64,000 nt of DNA from Gordionus sp. m RMFG-2023 (Eukaryota; Nematomorpha; Gordioida; Chordodea; Parachordodidae), in the NCBI RefSeq assembly GCF_954871325.1, contig NC_088775.1, forward strand, positions 32,031,561-32,095,560, in the 5' to 3' direction. The notes under the pieces were generated by a model. The model was not told the origin of the DNA, searched no databases, and saw only the letters and a list, made by a program, of their open reading frames with translations. The position numbers and the translations under genes are program-made. This document shows, piece after piece, positions 12,806 through 25,459 of this stretch (positions are counted from its first letter, which is position 1; every line of letters starts with the position of its first letter).

Positions 12806-14725
12806 CATTTAGATTTTGATAGAAAATAATGATGATAGCTAATCGTTTTAATTGGTCAAAAATATAAGATTTTATTAACTATATTACCCTACATTCATAC
12901 TATCTCTGCCTTAATACAAAATTTAAACATTTTCCTATTTTATTTATAAAATTTATTGCAATTATTAGCGTTTATAGACATAATCCTCTCTATATATTGA
13001 AAAAATTTAGATTATTAAAAATAACATAACATATTAAAGAGATATTTTATTTTACAATTTCATAATATATGAATCAAAAAAATGTAAATATATATTTAGA
13101 AAAAATTATAATTATTGACTAATTTTATTTAATTTCAATATATATATTTATTATAAATAATTTATTTAGTTCATAAATTTACAAAATAAAGATGCATTAA
13201 TAATTTTCATCCGATTTTTTGTTTTTCATGTTATGAATGCACATTATAAATTTACTTAAAATAAAAATGAGTTATATAAATAATTTAATTTATAAATTTA
13301 CAAACATTATTGATATCTGTTTGGATTTCCTTGTGATTTTTGATAGGGGACTTCTTTGTCGCTAAATGTTAAATACAGCATATATAAATTAATATATTTT
13401 ATAGCATATTTTATAAATAAAAAAGGAATATTACGATAGCAATTTTTTTTCTTGTTGCAAGCTCAGGATATCCATAGTTCTACTAACATATTAAAAAATT
13501 ATAATCATAAATGTAAAAATTCTATCTCAATTTTATTTTATAAATATTAAATTAGTAAATTTAAATAGTTTTCTATAGAAATGAAGGTTTTGTAAATAAA
13601 ATCACCTTATTTCTCCTTTATTATAAAATAATATCTATAAACCTGATAAATTATCTCAAATTATTAAAAAATATTATTTGTGAAATATACTTTACATTTG
13701 ACATTTAATCACAGCTAAATATTTTTACAATTAATATAATTAAATATTAATTCTCAAGATGTGAGATTTAAAAAGTATTTAAGCTAATAAATTGTTTTTT
13801 TGCGATGTTCTTCTGAATTATAATTTTAATTTAGCATAGATAGGACCCTGCCAGCTAAAATTCTTTTATATAAAAATGTTTAATCTAAACCTTTATGATT
13901 TTTGGTTAAGAATGGTGGTTTTTCTTTTGAACAATATACAGCTGAAAACCATTGCTAGGAATATATTATTAGCATTTTTAAACGCTAGTTGAAATGTTAA
14001 ATGTACGAGCGCTGTAAGGATCATCTACTTATATTAAAAAATTATATTTATAAATATGAAAGAATCCATGTGATATAGCTTATAATTACCAAGACAACGA
14101 ACTTACATCTAATCAGTAGCCAATTATAATACTCGTTGTTGTAACCCGTTTATGGCATTGTAATATTTTATTTTTGAAATTATGTTTATCATTCATTTAA
14201 ATAAAATATATTACTATTCTCCTGTAGACTTCTATATATTATTAAAAAATAATATCAAGCAAGTTTTGGAGGCCTGTAAATAGCTGCTTAAAATAATTAA
14301 AAACATTCGGCTAACGGATAAGATAATAAATATTTTTAAAAAAATAATTTGAAGATATTCCGTAATTTATAATTTTAACTATATATTTCAATTTAAGATA
14401 TTCAGTTAAACCAATTTAACTAAATGGGTCTCGAGGATTTTTTTAAAACTATTAACAATACATATATTATACTTTTATTTACAATATCAAAATAATTCAA
14501 AACAAAAAGAAATATATTCGTAATTATAAATATAATCATTTATCATTATTGGTGCACTATTTATATTACTTTATTTTAGACTGTTGGATTTTATTAGCTG
14601 ATTATCTCCACTCTCCTTATTTATTTCATAATTTAACCATGATTTACTAGAAAACTCCACCAAATTTATCTTTATAAATCTCCTAATAACCGATTCAAAT
14701 AGATGTGATGTCATTGTTTATGATA
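12806..14725. other. A+T-rich stretch without recognisable genes
   Basis: I found no coding sequence, tRNA, or element ends between the large array and its short second copy. Only A/T-rich low-complexity DNA is visible. Confidence 0.5.
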
Positions 14726-14727
14726 TA

Positions 14728-14925
14728 GTCTAAAATACGAATTGCTAAAAACTACGAATTGCCAGGTAAATTGCGAATTGCAATGACTAAACTACGAATT
14801 GCGCAAATTAATGATATTATGATAAAATGTTGCGAAATAGGATGATTTATAATATAAAGTTAAAATGAATAAACTACGAATTGCCGTATTTTATGTTAAA
14901 TTAAAACGACTAAAGTGAATCATGC
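14728..14925 (+). repeat. short second copy of the 41-bp satellite with the same head
   Basis: The first ~130 bp follow the beginning of the large array step by step: a CTAAAATACGAATTGC start, then an unusually short spacing, then AATTGCCAGGTAAATTGCG, then AATTGCG without CGTA. A few diverged units follow. The two loci therefore share the array's start, not just a unit. Confidence 0.85.
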
Positions 14926-15179
14926 TGTTATACAATAAATATTTTTATATATCACTAGAAATCCGATCCAGTGGATAATAATATTATATTTTTGTAATCT
15001 AATATACGCTTATTGACTTTTTTATTCATCATTTTTATATCTAATAATAAAATAATATTTTATTTCTGCCATTCCATGTCAAATCGATCAAACATTTTCG
15101 GCCGATCCCTTTTAAAATTCTTAAAAATTTCATGAATTATTAAGATAAGTAAGTAAATGAATGATAAAGCCCCCCCCCC

Positions 15180-15483
15180 CCAAGACCAAATTCCTGAGTA
15201 TGAGCCTCGAACAAATAACTTGTCCTAAAGACTTTTTTGCCTATTGTAAGGAAAATATTAAAGGTATAAGATTTATTTATTAATATATATTATAATTTTT
15301 TTTTAAATAGATTTCTCTTACATTATGAAAAACGAATATGAGAAAGAGCTAATAATTTTAGAAGAGAGATTCAATAAAGCGCGTGCAATACCTGAAACGC
15401 AAATATTTCATACGTATCATCTAATTTCTCAGAATAAAATTGAGGCTAAATTTTATACAAATTCAACAGACTTCAAATTTTAA
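15180..15483 (+). CDS. two possible 3' exons of an unknown gene
   Basis: Exon 1 (about 15180-15263) reads KTKFLSMSLEQITCPKDFFA then YCKENIK. After a short intron starting GTATAAG and ending in a T-rich tract plus AG, exon 2 (about 15312-15483) continues in frame as DFSYIMKNEYEKELIILEER and ends at a TAA after about 57 codons. The product would be hydrophilic and Glu/Lys-rich. I do not recognise the family; a short acidic helical segment followed by an Ile/Phe/His-containing tail is all that can be seen. The upstream part is cut off by a poly-C run. It may be the tail of a transposon-encoded protein or a host gene remnant. Confidence 0.3.
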
Positions 15484-16215
15484 ATTATGGATAGAATATG
15501 ATTATCTATCTATATTTCTATAATATTAATAAAAAATTAAATTAAAGATAGTTAATATCGTAAATTTGATTTCAGTCTAATGGGCATGTATCCACACTGC
15601 CCCTCAGTTTTTGGTATATTTAAAAGAAATTGGAAATTTTTTAATATAAAAAGTGAAAATATACTGTTATAGGTAATAACAAAATTTTAACCTGAAATTT
15701 GTAATTTCCTATAGGGCCATCTATTTTTTCCAATTTTTGATAAATTGAAAGTCTCGAAAGCTTCGCCAAGGTTATGACATAGTATATATATTTTTAACAA
15801 AGGTGTTAAAATAAAAAGATAAAAAAAATTTCGAAAACAAACTCCCTTGCCAATGTTTATTGTTTTATGATTACTTATAACTTTATATATTATGTACCTT
15901 TTTACTATAATTAGTTTTTGAGATATAAATATTTTATATTTTACAGATTCATAAAATTACTAAATAATATAATATATCAAATATAATTTTTTATAAAGTG
16001 AGTAATTTTAATTTATTTATCTTAATAAAAGTAAAATATAATTATGACTATTGATAAAATAAAGCATAAATTAAATAAAAAAATTTGAGCTGAATACAAA
16101 CAGTAGAATTATATGTTGTAGATTTACAGTATATCTAATTTTATCAATTATCATATGACAATCAAGTAATTTTTACCAATTTAGCAAAATATATATTTTA
16201 CAGAAAACTATAAAA
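15484..16215. other. A+T-rich stretch without recognisable genes
   Basis: No gene, RNA or element end recognised. A short GC-richer patch near 15711-15775 may be the edge of an old repeat. Confidence 0.4.
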
Positions 16216-16219
16216 AATT

Positions 16220-16510
16220 GATAAGGATATCAGAAAATATATTTTAAAGACATTGTGAGATGAATAATATGAAGATTAATTTTTAATATCATTTTTTATT
16301 TAAAATAAATAGATGGCGTTAAATAATAGAATGCAAATTGTTGCTATATTTATTATCAAGAGCATTCATTAGTAAAATTTGTTAAAATATTAGCTGTAAT
16401 ATATTCTCTAACTGTCAAATATAAAGTGAAATTTTACCTAGTATTTTGTAACTAATTCTATATAATAGAGGAATATCAACTATATACTTTTTATAAATAA
16501 ATTTCTTATA
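16220..16510 (+). repeat. dispersed repeat, left copy
   Basis: This stretch matches 22430-22705 in the same orientation, with shared words such as GATGGCRTTAAA, GAATGCAAATTGTT and AACTGTCAAATA. It contains no coding sequence. Together the two copies bracket the LTR retrotransposon at 16973-22429. Confidence 0.7.
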
Positions 16511-16662
16511 CTTGTTTGGAATAAATTATTACCATGCTTTTATATTTAATGTATATACAAGTAATTTATTATATTTTATATAAACTAATAAAAATATATT
16601 TCATATTTGTTCCAGGCTTATTATTAAAATTATAAAAATATTTTATGACTATATATAGACTA

Positions 16663-16790
16663 AGGTAACCTTGCCGAAGGCCAGGCAAAGGCGGGCTGAA
16701 GGACCGCCCAAAACAGGGTCTGGGGCGAAGCCTTTTAATCCCCCCACCCCCTCCCCACCCCTTAGGAAAATCTTGGCTAGGCCTATGGAT
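16663..16790. mobile_element. GC-rich hAT-like terminus
   Basis: A GC-rich patch in A+T-rich DNA ends with GGCTAGGCCTATG. Read from the minus strand this is CATAGGCCTAGCC followed by a C/G-run, a pattern common at hAT element ends. The other end is not identified. Confidence 0.35.
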
Positions 16791-16972
16791 GAAAGCAATT
16801 AAAATTTTATATATTATTATCGCACCACCTCTAGCTGGTATATTATATGTATCTTAAAATAATAGTAGTTTATAATAATATCAAAAATATACTCGTGTCT
16901 TAAAAATTTAACTCAAAACTGCTTTTCAAACAAAAAAAATAGCTTTCCTAAAAACACGTAAATAAAGATAAG

Positions 16973-17233
16973 TGAAGAGAATCATGATAAACGTGCAAGT
17001 ATGTAAAAATATATTTTATTATTATTAACTAACTACTTTTTCTCTTTTTTACAACTATATATATACTATGTAAAATTAGAATATATATGATTAAACAAAA
17101 AATAAAAAGTAAAGTTAAGAAAAATAAAAAGTAACATAAGTTGAATTACAAACATAAAAAGTTAAATTTGAATTCATAAAAAGTAATATAAGTTGAATTA
17201 CAAAAATAAAAAGTTAAATTTGAATTCACAACA
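16973..17233 (-). repeat. 3' LTR of the Gypsy element
   Basis: It matches 22166-22429 almost throughout and has TG...CA ends (TGTTGTGAATTC start on the minus strand). A purine-rich tract, AGAAGAAGGAGAA, lies immediately inside at about 17234-17246. Confidence 0.92.
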
Positions 17234-20200
17234 TTCTCCTTCTTCTAAAAAGCCTTCCCATAATCTCATCAGAAGTCATGGAGAGTTCGTTGTTCAAGTA
17301 GTTTATCGTTTTGGTCATAAAGTTGTTTCACGAGTAAACATATTGTTGGCTTGTCCCTGTGTTTGTACGTTGGTTTGTTAAAATCGTAAGCTTGATATCC
17401 TTATCGTAAGTTGTCCTTATAAATCGTTGTCATATAGCTTGCTTGGTTGTACTCAGTTGTTATTATTATCATTTTTCAAAATTGTTATTATCATCAGTAA
17501 GTTGCGAATAATAAGAAATAATAGTTCATCATATTGGATATAAGAATAAACGAAGAATGATAAATCAATAAGATTGTTATATAATATTTTCAGCGTTTTA
17601 ATTTTTTGCGTTTTAATTTTGTGCGTTTTAATGTAAGCGTTTTAATATTTAATTTACTTTATGCAATTTAATATTTATTTAATATTTTAAGTTATGTAGT
17701 CTTTTAAATAAACAGGTTTTTGTTTAATTCGCACAGGTCTAGAAATAGGTGTTATATCGTTATTATCAGTAATTTTTATATTTTTGTCCACACTTCCCTC
17801 CTTAAAAGAATCCCTAGAGTCATAGTTAATAATTGTGTAAAAACAGTTTCTAATTCTTATTTGATCTAAATGTCTCCTCAAAATACCTTTCTCTGTCTTA
17901 ATTTGGAACATCATATCACTTTCTTTATGTGTGATCATACCTTTGCACCATTTATCATCACCTTGTACTTTGTACCAAACGAAATCTCCTACGTTAAAGG
18001 TTCTATTTTGTGGTAAAGTAACGTTTATTTTATTCTCCTTCTCCTCCAACGGTTTTAATAAGTCCCATTTAATTCTAATATCTCGATTAAACATTCTCTG
18101 AGAGTGTAACACCTGTAGTATCATTACGCGTATTTCTGTAATTAAATAAAAATTTGCCAAGTGCGATATCTAGGTCAATTTTAATATTCCTCTTCATATG
18201 TGTTTTGAACGTTCTCACCATGCGTTCTATCTGGCCATTGGATTGCTGGTGAACGCAGATGTGAGCACATGTTTAATACCGAAATTGTTGCAAAATTTTT
18301 TAAAATCGTTACTCGTAAAGTTAGTGTCATTACCAGTAACTATAGTTTCAGGCATTCCATATAGCGAAATAGTTTTAAAGATTTCTTTTAAAGTAACGTC
18401 AGTCGTAATATTTTTAACAGGAATAATAATTATAAATTTGCTGTAGGCATCAACTATATTATCAACCAATTTTTTGTGAAAAACGGACCCGCATAATCTA
18501 TGTGTATTCTTTCAAACGGTTTGGTAGCCGAAACCCATGGTTTTTGTATCTTAATAGGATTATCATGATATATGTTACAATCGTCACAACTTTTCACTTC
18601 CATTACTATGTCATTATTTATACCAGGCCACCACATGTAATCTTTAGCTAAGGATTTTATTTTTTCTGCTCCCAAGTGACCTTCATGTAATGACTGTAGT
18701 ATATTTTTTCTCATAGAAGACGGAATTATGATTCTGTTGCTTTTGTAAAGACAATCCTTAATTATATTTAATTCCAATTCAATGTTTTTATAAATATTAT
18801 TCATTATAGGCCTGTTGTTATTAATATCATTTATGACTTGTTTTAATTCAATATCTTTCAAAGTTTCATCTCGAATTTGATTAAAATTAATAGGTAAATC
18901 CCCATATTCATTTATTATGGTGATATTTTTAACAGCTTCATGATGACATTCTTGTGGTAATCTCGAGAGACAATCAGGAACAACATTATATTTACCGGCT
19001 CTATACTTTATATTAAAATCATATCCTCCTAATGTAATACTCCACTTCTGGAGTCTTAAGGACATGGTGCTATTATCCTTAAGACCCTTGGTAAAGATGT
19101 GAACTAGAAGTTTATGGTTAGTAATAATTGTGAATTTTGTCCCGATTAAGTATTCCTGGAACCTCTTTATAGCGAACATAATGGCGAGAGCCTCACGCTC
19201 AATATTGGTATAGTTCATTTCGGATTTTAATAAAGTTCTTGAAGCGAAAGCTATAGGTTTTTCTTTACCATCTTTTTCAGTATGAAATAGTACAGCTCCT
19301 AAACCACATTTCGATGCGTCAGTGGCTATCCCTATTGGTAATTCAGGGTTAAAATATGTCAAAGAAGGTGGAAGACTAATCAACTTCTTAAGATCATTAG
19401 AACTTTCAGAGTGTTCTAGGTTCCAAGCCCATTTTTCTTTGTTGACAATTTTATATAGAGGATCAGCAATTTCTGCAAAATTGTTAAAAAATTTTCTATA
19501 GTAGCCAGCCATTCCCAGAAATGTTGATAATTCAGCAGCTGATTTTGGTTCTGGCATATTAATTATTGCTTCAATTTTGTCGTGATTAGCATGAATCCCC
19601 TTAGCGTCAATATTATGACCCAGGAATCTCACTTTGTTTTTGAAAAACACACTTTTGTTGAAGTTAGGTATTAGCCCAAACGATGATATTCTATCAAACA
19701 CTTTTTTTATGTTATTAAGGTGAGCTTCATCGTTTTTCTCAGTTATAAGTAAATCATCAATATAAAATATGACGTCATCCATGTCACCGAAGATGATCCA
19801 TGATCTGTTTAAGATTGCAGATGAGGTCTTTAGCCAAAAAGGAAGTCTAGTAAATTGGTAATATCCCTTGTGCGTAGATATAGTTAAAATATTTCTTCGG
19901 GACCTGTAAGAAAACATTTTTAAAGTCAATCTTCGTAAATTTCTTTCCTTCTGAAAGTTTAGCTATTAGATCATTGATTCGTGGTAGAGGGTATCTGAAA
20001 TCTTCTAGAGGTAAGTTTACAGTGTCCTTAAAATCAGCACATAGCCTAATGCTCCCATCATCTTTGTAGACAGCGGTAACAGGACTTGTCTATCGGACAT
20101 CATTCACAGGCTCAATAATTTTATCATGTATCAATTATTTAAGTTCATTGCTAACAAGATCAATCTTTGAATAAGGAATACGTTTAGGCGGTATAATTTT

Positions 20201-22165
20201 AGGTTGGGCATCTCTTCTTAAATGTAACTTGACACTTGCTTTGTTGATTGGCCCATTAGTCAATTTAGATTCACACTCTTTAATAATTTTTTTATTTCAT
20301 CTTCGTAATTAGTGTCAACATTAGCTATAAATTTATTTAAAATATTTTTGAAAGCATTGATCCATGTACGTCCCAACAAGGCATTTTTACTTGATTTGAC
20401 GACTACCGCTTGTAAACATTTTGAGATACCATCATAAGTCACTTTAACTTGAGTGGTGCCGATGATCTTGATTAAATTTCCCTCATAAGCGGTAAGTTGT
20501 AGCTCGGATTTCTTCACATCTCTAATACCAAGTTTTTTAGCCAGACCATGAGGTATAATAGTGTGTTTGGAGCCTGTATCAACTTGCATACATGTAACAA
20601 TATCGTTCACTTTTAAAGTAGTCATAAATGCGTTATCTTCGTCATTAAGCATGTCACCAAATAAGTTGTTAACATTAAAATCATTATCATCTTTGTTCTT
20701 TGTAGAGTCAACTTTCTCTTCAATAATTTCTTCAATATTCATATTATAATCATTGTTGTATTGTATTTGATTTCTAATATTGTTGTCGCTACTACTATAA
20801 TTATTTGAGTTATTGTTATATTGTATTTATTTTCTCTGATTATTGTTATTGCCTCTATAATTATTTGAATTGTTGTAATAGGATTGGTAATTGTTACGAT
20901 TTCCATCACCGTATTGGATCTGTTTTCTTTGATTATTATCACGCCATGTATTATTTCTACCATAATTAGATTGATTATTATTGTTATAGCGATAGTTATT
21001 ATAGTTATTTGTTATAATTATCGTGGTATCTCGAATTATTATTACCGTAATTGTATCTAAAATTATTATTATAATTCCTAATTCTATTTCTATTATCATA
21101 ATTATTTCTAAAATTATTTCTAAAATTATTATCAGGTCTAAAATAATTATTGTTGTCGTTTCTATTTTTATTGTAAAAGTTTTTATCTTTATCGGACTTT
21201 TTATCGTTATTAATATAATTTATATTATCAACATCTGACTTATCGCTAATGCTGTCTAACTTGATCCCTAAATCGACCATCTCATTTAAAGTTAAGTTAA
21301 TGTTTTTGCAGAACTTATATTTTATCTTATCATTTAAGGTAGAAGTACGTAATTTTTCTTTTAATCTACTGTCGTCCGAAAAATTACATTTTTTATGAAG
21401 TTTCGATACTCTTATGTACCACAGCATACAACTCTCAGACGAGTTCTGCTGTAATAAATTAAATTTATTAATTAAAGTGTTTTTATCTTGCGCTGGTAAA
21501 AAGGTAAGTTAACTTTTTAGTCACAATTTTAAGATCTAGTATGTCGGTATCAGAAAAAATCGATTTAATATTGTCAAAAACCTCGTCTGATAAATTATTA
21601 AGCAAAGTATTTATTTTAATAGAGTCCGATAATGTGCTGATCGAAAAATAATTTAATATTCTGTCTAAATAAATCTCAGTAAGTGGTCCCACTAACTTAG
21701 GAATCTTATGTATAAACCCTGGTTTTATTTCCATATTTTATTAGTAAAACATATGTATAGGAAATTATAACATTTTATATTTTGATAAACATACAATTTA
21801 ATTCAATGAATTCTGACTCATTGTATACGTAATGTTTGCCATTTAATAACTCAAAACAATTAATCATGTCTTTGAGGTTTACAAACTCAAATAAAACATC
21901 TTCGGTTCCCCGTATTCTAGAGGAATTCACATCACAGTTATAAGTTAAATCAAACAAAATGTCGTAAATAGAAATTTCATGAGGAATGTTGATTAATTTA
22001 AAAGCAAACATGATAAAAATAATATCACAATGATTTTACCTTTTATTTTATTCTTTATATAGAAATAATAAATTTTTTTTATTCATCATATTTACAAAAA
22101 AAATTTTTATTTTTTTAAAAAAAATTTCTATAAGGCGAGTTTTTTATGACTAACATGGAGCACCA

Positions 22166-22429
22166 TGAAGAGAATCATGATAAACGTGCAAGTATGTAAA
22201 AATATATTTAATTATTATTAAATAACTACTTTTTCTCTTTTTTACACTATATATATATATACTATATAAAATTAGAATATATATGATTAAACAAAAAACA
22301 AAAAGTAAGGTTACGAAAAATAAAAAGTAATATAAGTTGAATTACAAAAATAAAAAATTAATTTTGAATTCACAAAAAGTAATATAAGTTGAATTACAAA
22401 AATAAAAAGTTAAATTTGAATTCACAACA
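22166..22429 (-). repeat. 5' LTR of the Gypsy element
   Basis: Partner of the LTR at 16973-17233. The minus-strand sequence just inside it begins TGGTGCTCCATG, the expected place and TGG start of a primer-binding site. I could not assign the tRNA. Confidence 0.92.
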
Positions 22430-22705
22430 ATAAGAAAAGATATCTAATTTATTACATCCATCGTGGGATGAATAATAAGATGTTTAATTTTAATAATACT
22501 TTTAAAGATGGCATTAAAGAATTGAATGCAAATTGTTACTTATATTTATTATCATTAGCATTTATTAGTAAAATTTATTAAAATATTAACTATAATATAT
22601 TATATAACTGTCAAATACGTCTGAAGTGACATTTTACCTAATATTTTATAATCAATTATATATAAAGGATTATAAACTATATGTCTACTTACTTTTTATA
22701 AAGAA
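22430..22705 (+). repeat. dispersed repeat, right copy
   Basis: Same repeat as 16220-16510 and in the same orientation. The retrotransposon target site lies at its left edge. Confidence 0.7.
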
Positions 22706-22904
22706 ATCTCTTATGCTTATTTGGACCTTTAAAATATTTTTAGGAATAGGCATGGTAATTAAATTTAAAAATGAATATTATAATTAATTAGTGAATTTGA
22801 ACTTGGCTAATTGCAATATTAAATTTATTAATTTTCAATTAATAAATTATTATATTAATTTATTTGGGTTATATTATAATTTAAATAATAAAAGTCAATT
22901 AAGC

Positions 22905-23236
22905 TTCAACTGCTAATGCTAAATTAATATTTAGTAAGTGATATTTATATTCAATTTTTAACATATGATTGCAAGCTGACATAGTGAAAATATAATTTAT
23001 ATGCATTAATCTAATCTTATAATTATAATAGTCTTCATTTAATAATAATAAATAATAAAATTAAATCTATATATTACTTAATAAAATTATAAAAGAAATC
23101 GTTCAGATGCAATCAAAAAAATTTATTTTTAGTTCATGGGGATATTAAGGAGCCATTAAAAAAATATTTTTTTTGCTTCTGGGGGCTATTTTAGGGGATT
23201 CGAGCCCCTGCGCGCCCCTCCCTAGTGACGCCACTG
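22905..23236. mobile_element. hAT-type repeat, copy A
   Basis: It shares about 300 bp with 31916-32200 plus 32716-32775. Shared words include GCTAAATTAATATTTAG and GCAAGCTGACATAGTGAAAA. It ends with GACGCCACTG, which read from the minus strand is a hAT-like terminus CAGTGGCGTCACTAGG followed by a GC-rich block. The left end is not identified. Confidence 0.65.
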
Positions 23237-23239
23237 ATT

Positions 23240-23574
23240 GTTTGGCATGAATATAAGTTAACTTATAGAATCTTTAACCTTTTTAAATTACTTCTAAAAG
23301 GGTACAGAAACTGATCCAGAAATTGTTTTATTTGGAAAATAATGTTTATGAATATGTGCAATATATAGATTTAGTCGATGTTTAGCAATATCATTGTATT
23401 ATAATAGGTTTATTATAAAGTATTAATTTTTACAGCAATACATTTTGCCCTTCATCTAATAATTTAATAAATAACCTACTAAGAATTTATCCTACCCCTA
23501 GTCTACCTCCTTTAAATGCCTACCCCTGTCATATGCAAACGGTTCCTACACCCGCCAATCATGTAAATGCTGTT
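23240..23574. repeat. partial copy of the 500-bp hAT MITE
   Basis: Diverged match to the right two thirds of the element at 32208-32707, ending at TCATGTAAATGCTG, the counterpart of that MITE's right end. Confidence 0.6.
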
Positions 23575-24060
23575 TGAGCCTAGTAAAAATTTTGGGTCTA
23601 GTAATAAGCTTTCACTGTCATTCTATTCTAATACACGAGGCAAATAAAAATTTAAAAGAGTTTTATAAACTATGTTTTGAGCTTAGTAAAAAGTTTTAGA
23701 TAAAAGTTCTAAAATCCTAGTGTCTAGTATAAATTAGTACTGCTATTAATATTCTTTTTTTAAACTTGAGTTAAGTTTTAAATTTATGGTGAGTGGTATA
23801 CCAGGGCATTGGTAGTGGAAAATAAAAGACTGGGAAAGTTTATCAGTGGATTCCATTTTAATATATCTTAAATTGTCCATCTATATGCTAAAAATATTTT
23901 GAAATATTTAACTTTTATAAATTTATTATATCAAATTTGGAAAAAGTTCTATAGGGCAAATAATTTTTAGCAAATTTTAAACTATCTTAATTTGCTATTT
24001 TTGCAAACACCTATGATGAGTTTTACAAACATTTATGATGTCTAAATAATATTTAAATCA
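23575..24060 (+). repeat. composite repeat family, copy 2 (tail part)
   Basis: It holds the last two diverged array units and the non-repetitive tail with GAGTGGTATACCA, GACTGGG and CATCTATATGCTAAAAATAT. The same tail is at 36090-36400, so this tail is a fixed part of the family. Confidence 0.75.
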
Positions 24061-24557
24061 TGATTAGTAAAGCGTGTTAATGGAGCTTGCTAAACCCCAA
24101 GATACTTGCAACCATTAATTAAATTATAATTTAAATATATATTTTATCTTTGGTAATTGTGTGAATAACTTATCCGAAATTACTTGAGATATAATAAAAA
24201 ATTACAAAGAACGTATAATATTTTTTCCTAAATGTTTATAAAATTTTCGAAATTTTGATTTTTATATATATTTTGATAAAATTTTATTGTAATTCAATAA
24301 TAAATTTATGTATTTTGCTCCCTTATAAGGCTGGTGTCTTATGAAACAACATTAGATTGTTTAATTAACTTTATATTGGGCAATCATGGTACAACATTAT
24401 AGCATGTATATAAATATAGATCGACCAATATTTATTTTAAATCGTGTTATTTTTTTATCTAAAATGCATCTAAACAAATGCCAAAAGCAAAATATTCGTT
24501 CTTGAAAATATTATCATAGATCAATGCCAAAACAGATGAAAAAAAGTTATACGCATT
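24061..24557. other. A+T-rich stretch without recognisable genes
   Basis: Nothing recognisable beyond low-complexity A/T-rich sequence. Confidence 0.4.
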
Positions 24558-24762
24558 GCCAGGTGGTGTTTATGCAAACCCCTAGATCCAAAAAACTTTT
24601 ATAATTCATGAACTACTCTACAAAATCGAAATTTATTCTGCACACATATACTTTACCTAAAAATGTTAAGCTATTAAAAGATTGATTCAGGCAAAAATAT
24701 TGAAAGAATTTTAAGTAATAACGTTTTCAAAATGACTGGGGTCTGCATAGTTCCACCTGTGC
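24558..24762. mobile_element. short MITE with ~25-bp inverted ends
   Basis: The left end GCCAGGTGGTGTTTATGCAA and the right end (read in reverse as GCACAGGTGGAACTATGCAG) are inverted imperfect repeats about 205 bp apart. No coding sequence and no convincing target duplication. Confidence 0.6.
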
Positions 24763-25459
24763 TTATCATTTCCAAAAAGAAAAAGGGTGGGGAGGGGGGG
24801 GGTTTATAAATATAAAATTTTTAATTCATAATTAGTAGTATCTCTTAAGATCTAAATGTTATTTTGTCTGATAATATTCTTAGGCACAATAATTATGCTT
24901 CTGGCAGTTGCGGGATGTATATTATATACAGAAATTTAAACACTTATAAATATTAGTCGATCTATATTTATATACAAGCTATAATGTTTATCGTCAAATG
25001 ATCAAGCTGAAGGCTCATTTTTATATTTCTACATTCTACGCATGTGGTTAAAAAGTAAAGGCATTATAAATTTCTTACTAAAATAATGAGTAAGCAGTTT
25101 TTAAAAAACAACTCAATTAGAACAAAAACAAGAAACAATAAATTCTTGGCTTTTTTTATTATTGATTTCTTTTGAAAGAGAATTATTGTGATGCAAATTT
25201 AACTAAAAGAAACTTTAGTTTATTTGCGCTAAAGTTCAAAATTAATGATATTCCGCTTAAAAATTATATCATTCCTTTAATTTATTTACTAAATTATTTT
25301 TGGAAATTATATTTGCAATATGCCTAATTTTATATGCACAATAAATATTATTATCGGTGAAATATGATTTGTATTAATTAGATTTTATAAAGAATTTTAT
25401 GTCTAAAATCAATATGATTTTAACCATGCTATTCTTAAAATAAAAAATACCAGTTGTAT
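24763..25459. other. non-coding stretch with a dispersed repeat
   Basis: Starts with a G-rich run near 24790. The part at about 25190-25450 resembles 37680-37920 (shared words around GATGCAAATT and ATATGATTTGTAT), so it belongs to a dispersed repeat. No gene is seen. Confidence 0.45.

Larger units (their letters stand above)
16973..22429 (-). mobile_element. Gypsy-type LTR retrotransposon, both LTRs and target duplication present
   Basis: A complete-length Gypsy-family fossil (5457 bp) lies between two LTRs and is flanked by the perfect 5-bp target duplication ATAAG (16968-16972 and 22430-22434). Parts in minus-strand order are a gag region with an Asn/Arg/Tyr-rich tail (about 20750-22010), an aspartic protease with DTG (about 20260-20742), reverse transcriptase with YIDD and RNase H (about 18950-20250), and integrase with an HHCC-type zinc region and catalytic core (about 17690-18850). 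The gag tail has NNYR-like repeats rather than CCHC knuckles. A purine tract adjoins the left LTR. The coding part is broken in several places. By eye the LTRs differ at roughly 4-5% of sites, so the insertion is fairly young but not new. Confidence 0.93.

Noticed and set aside
20739-21238. Ile-rich frames around the Asn-rich gag region
   Set aside because: They are out-of-frame readings of AAT-rich codons in the retroelement.
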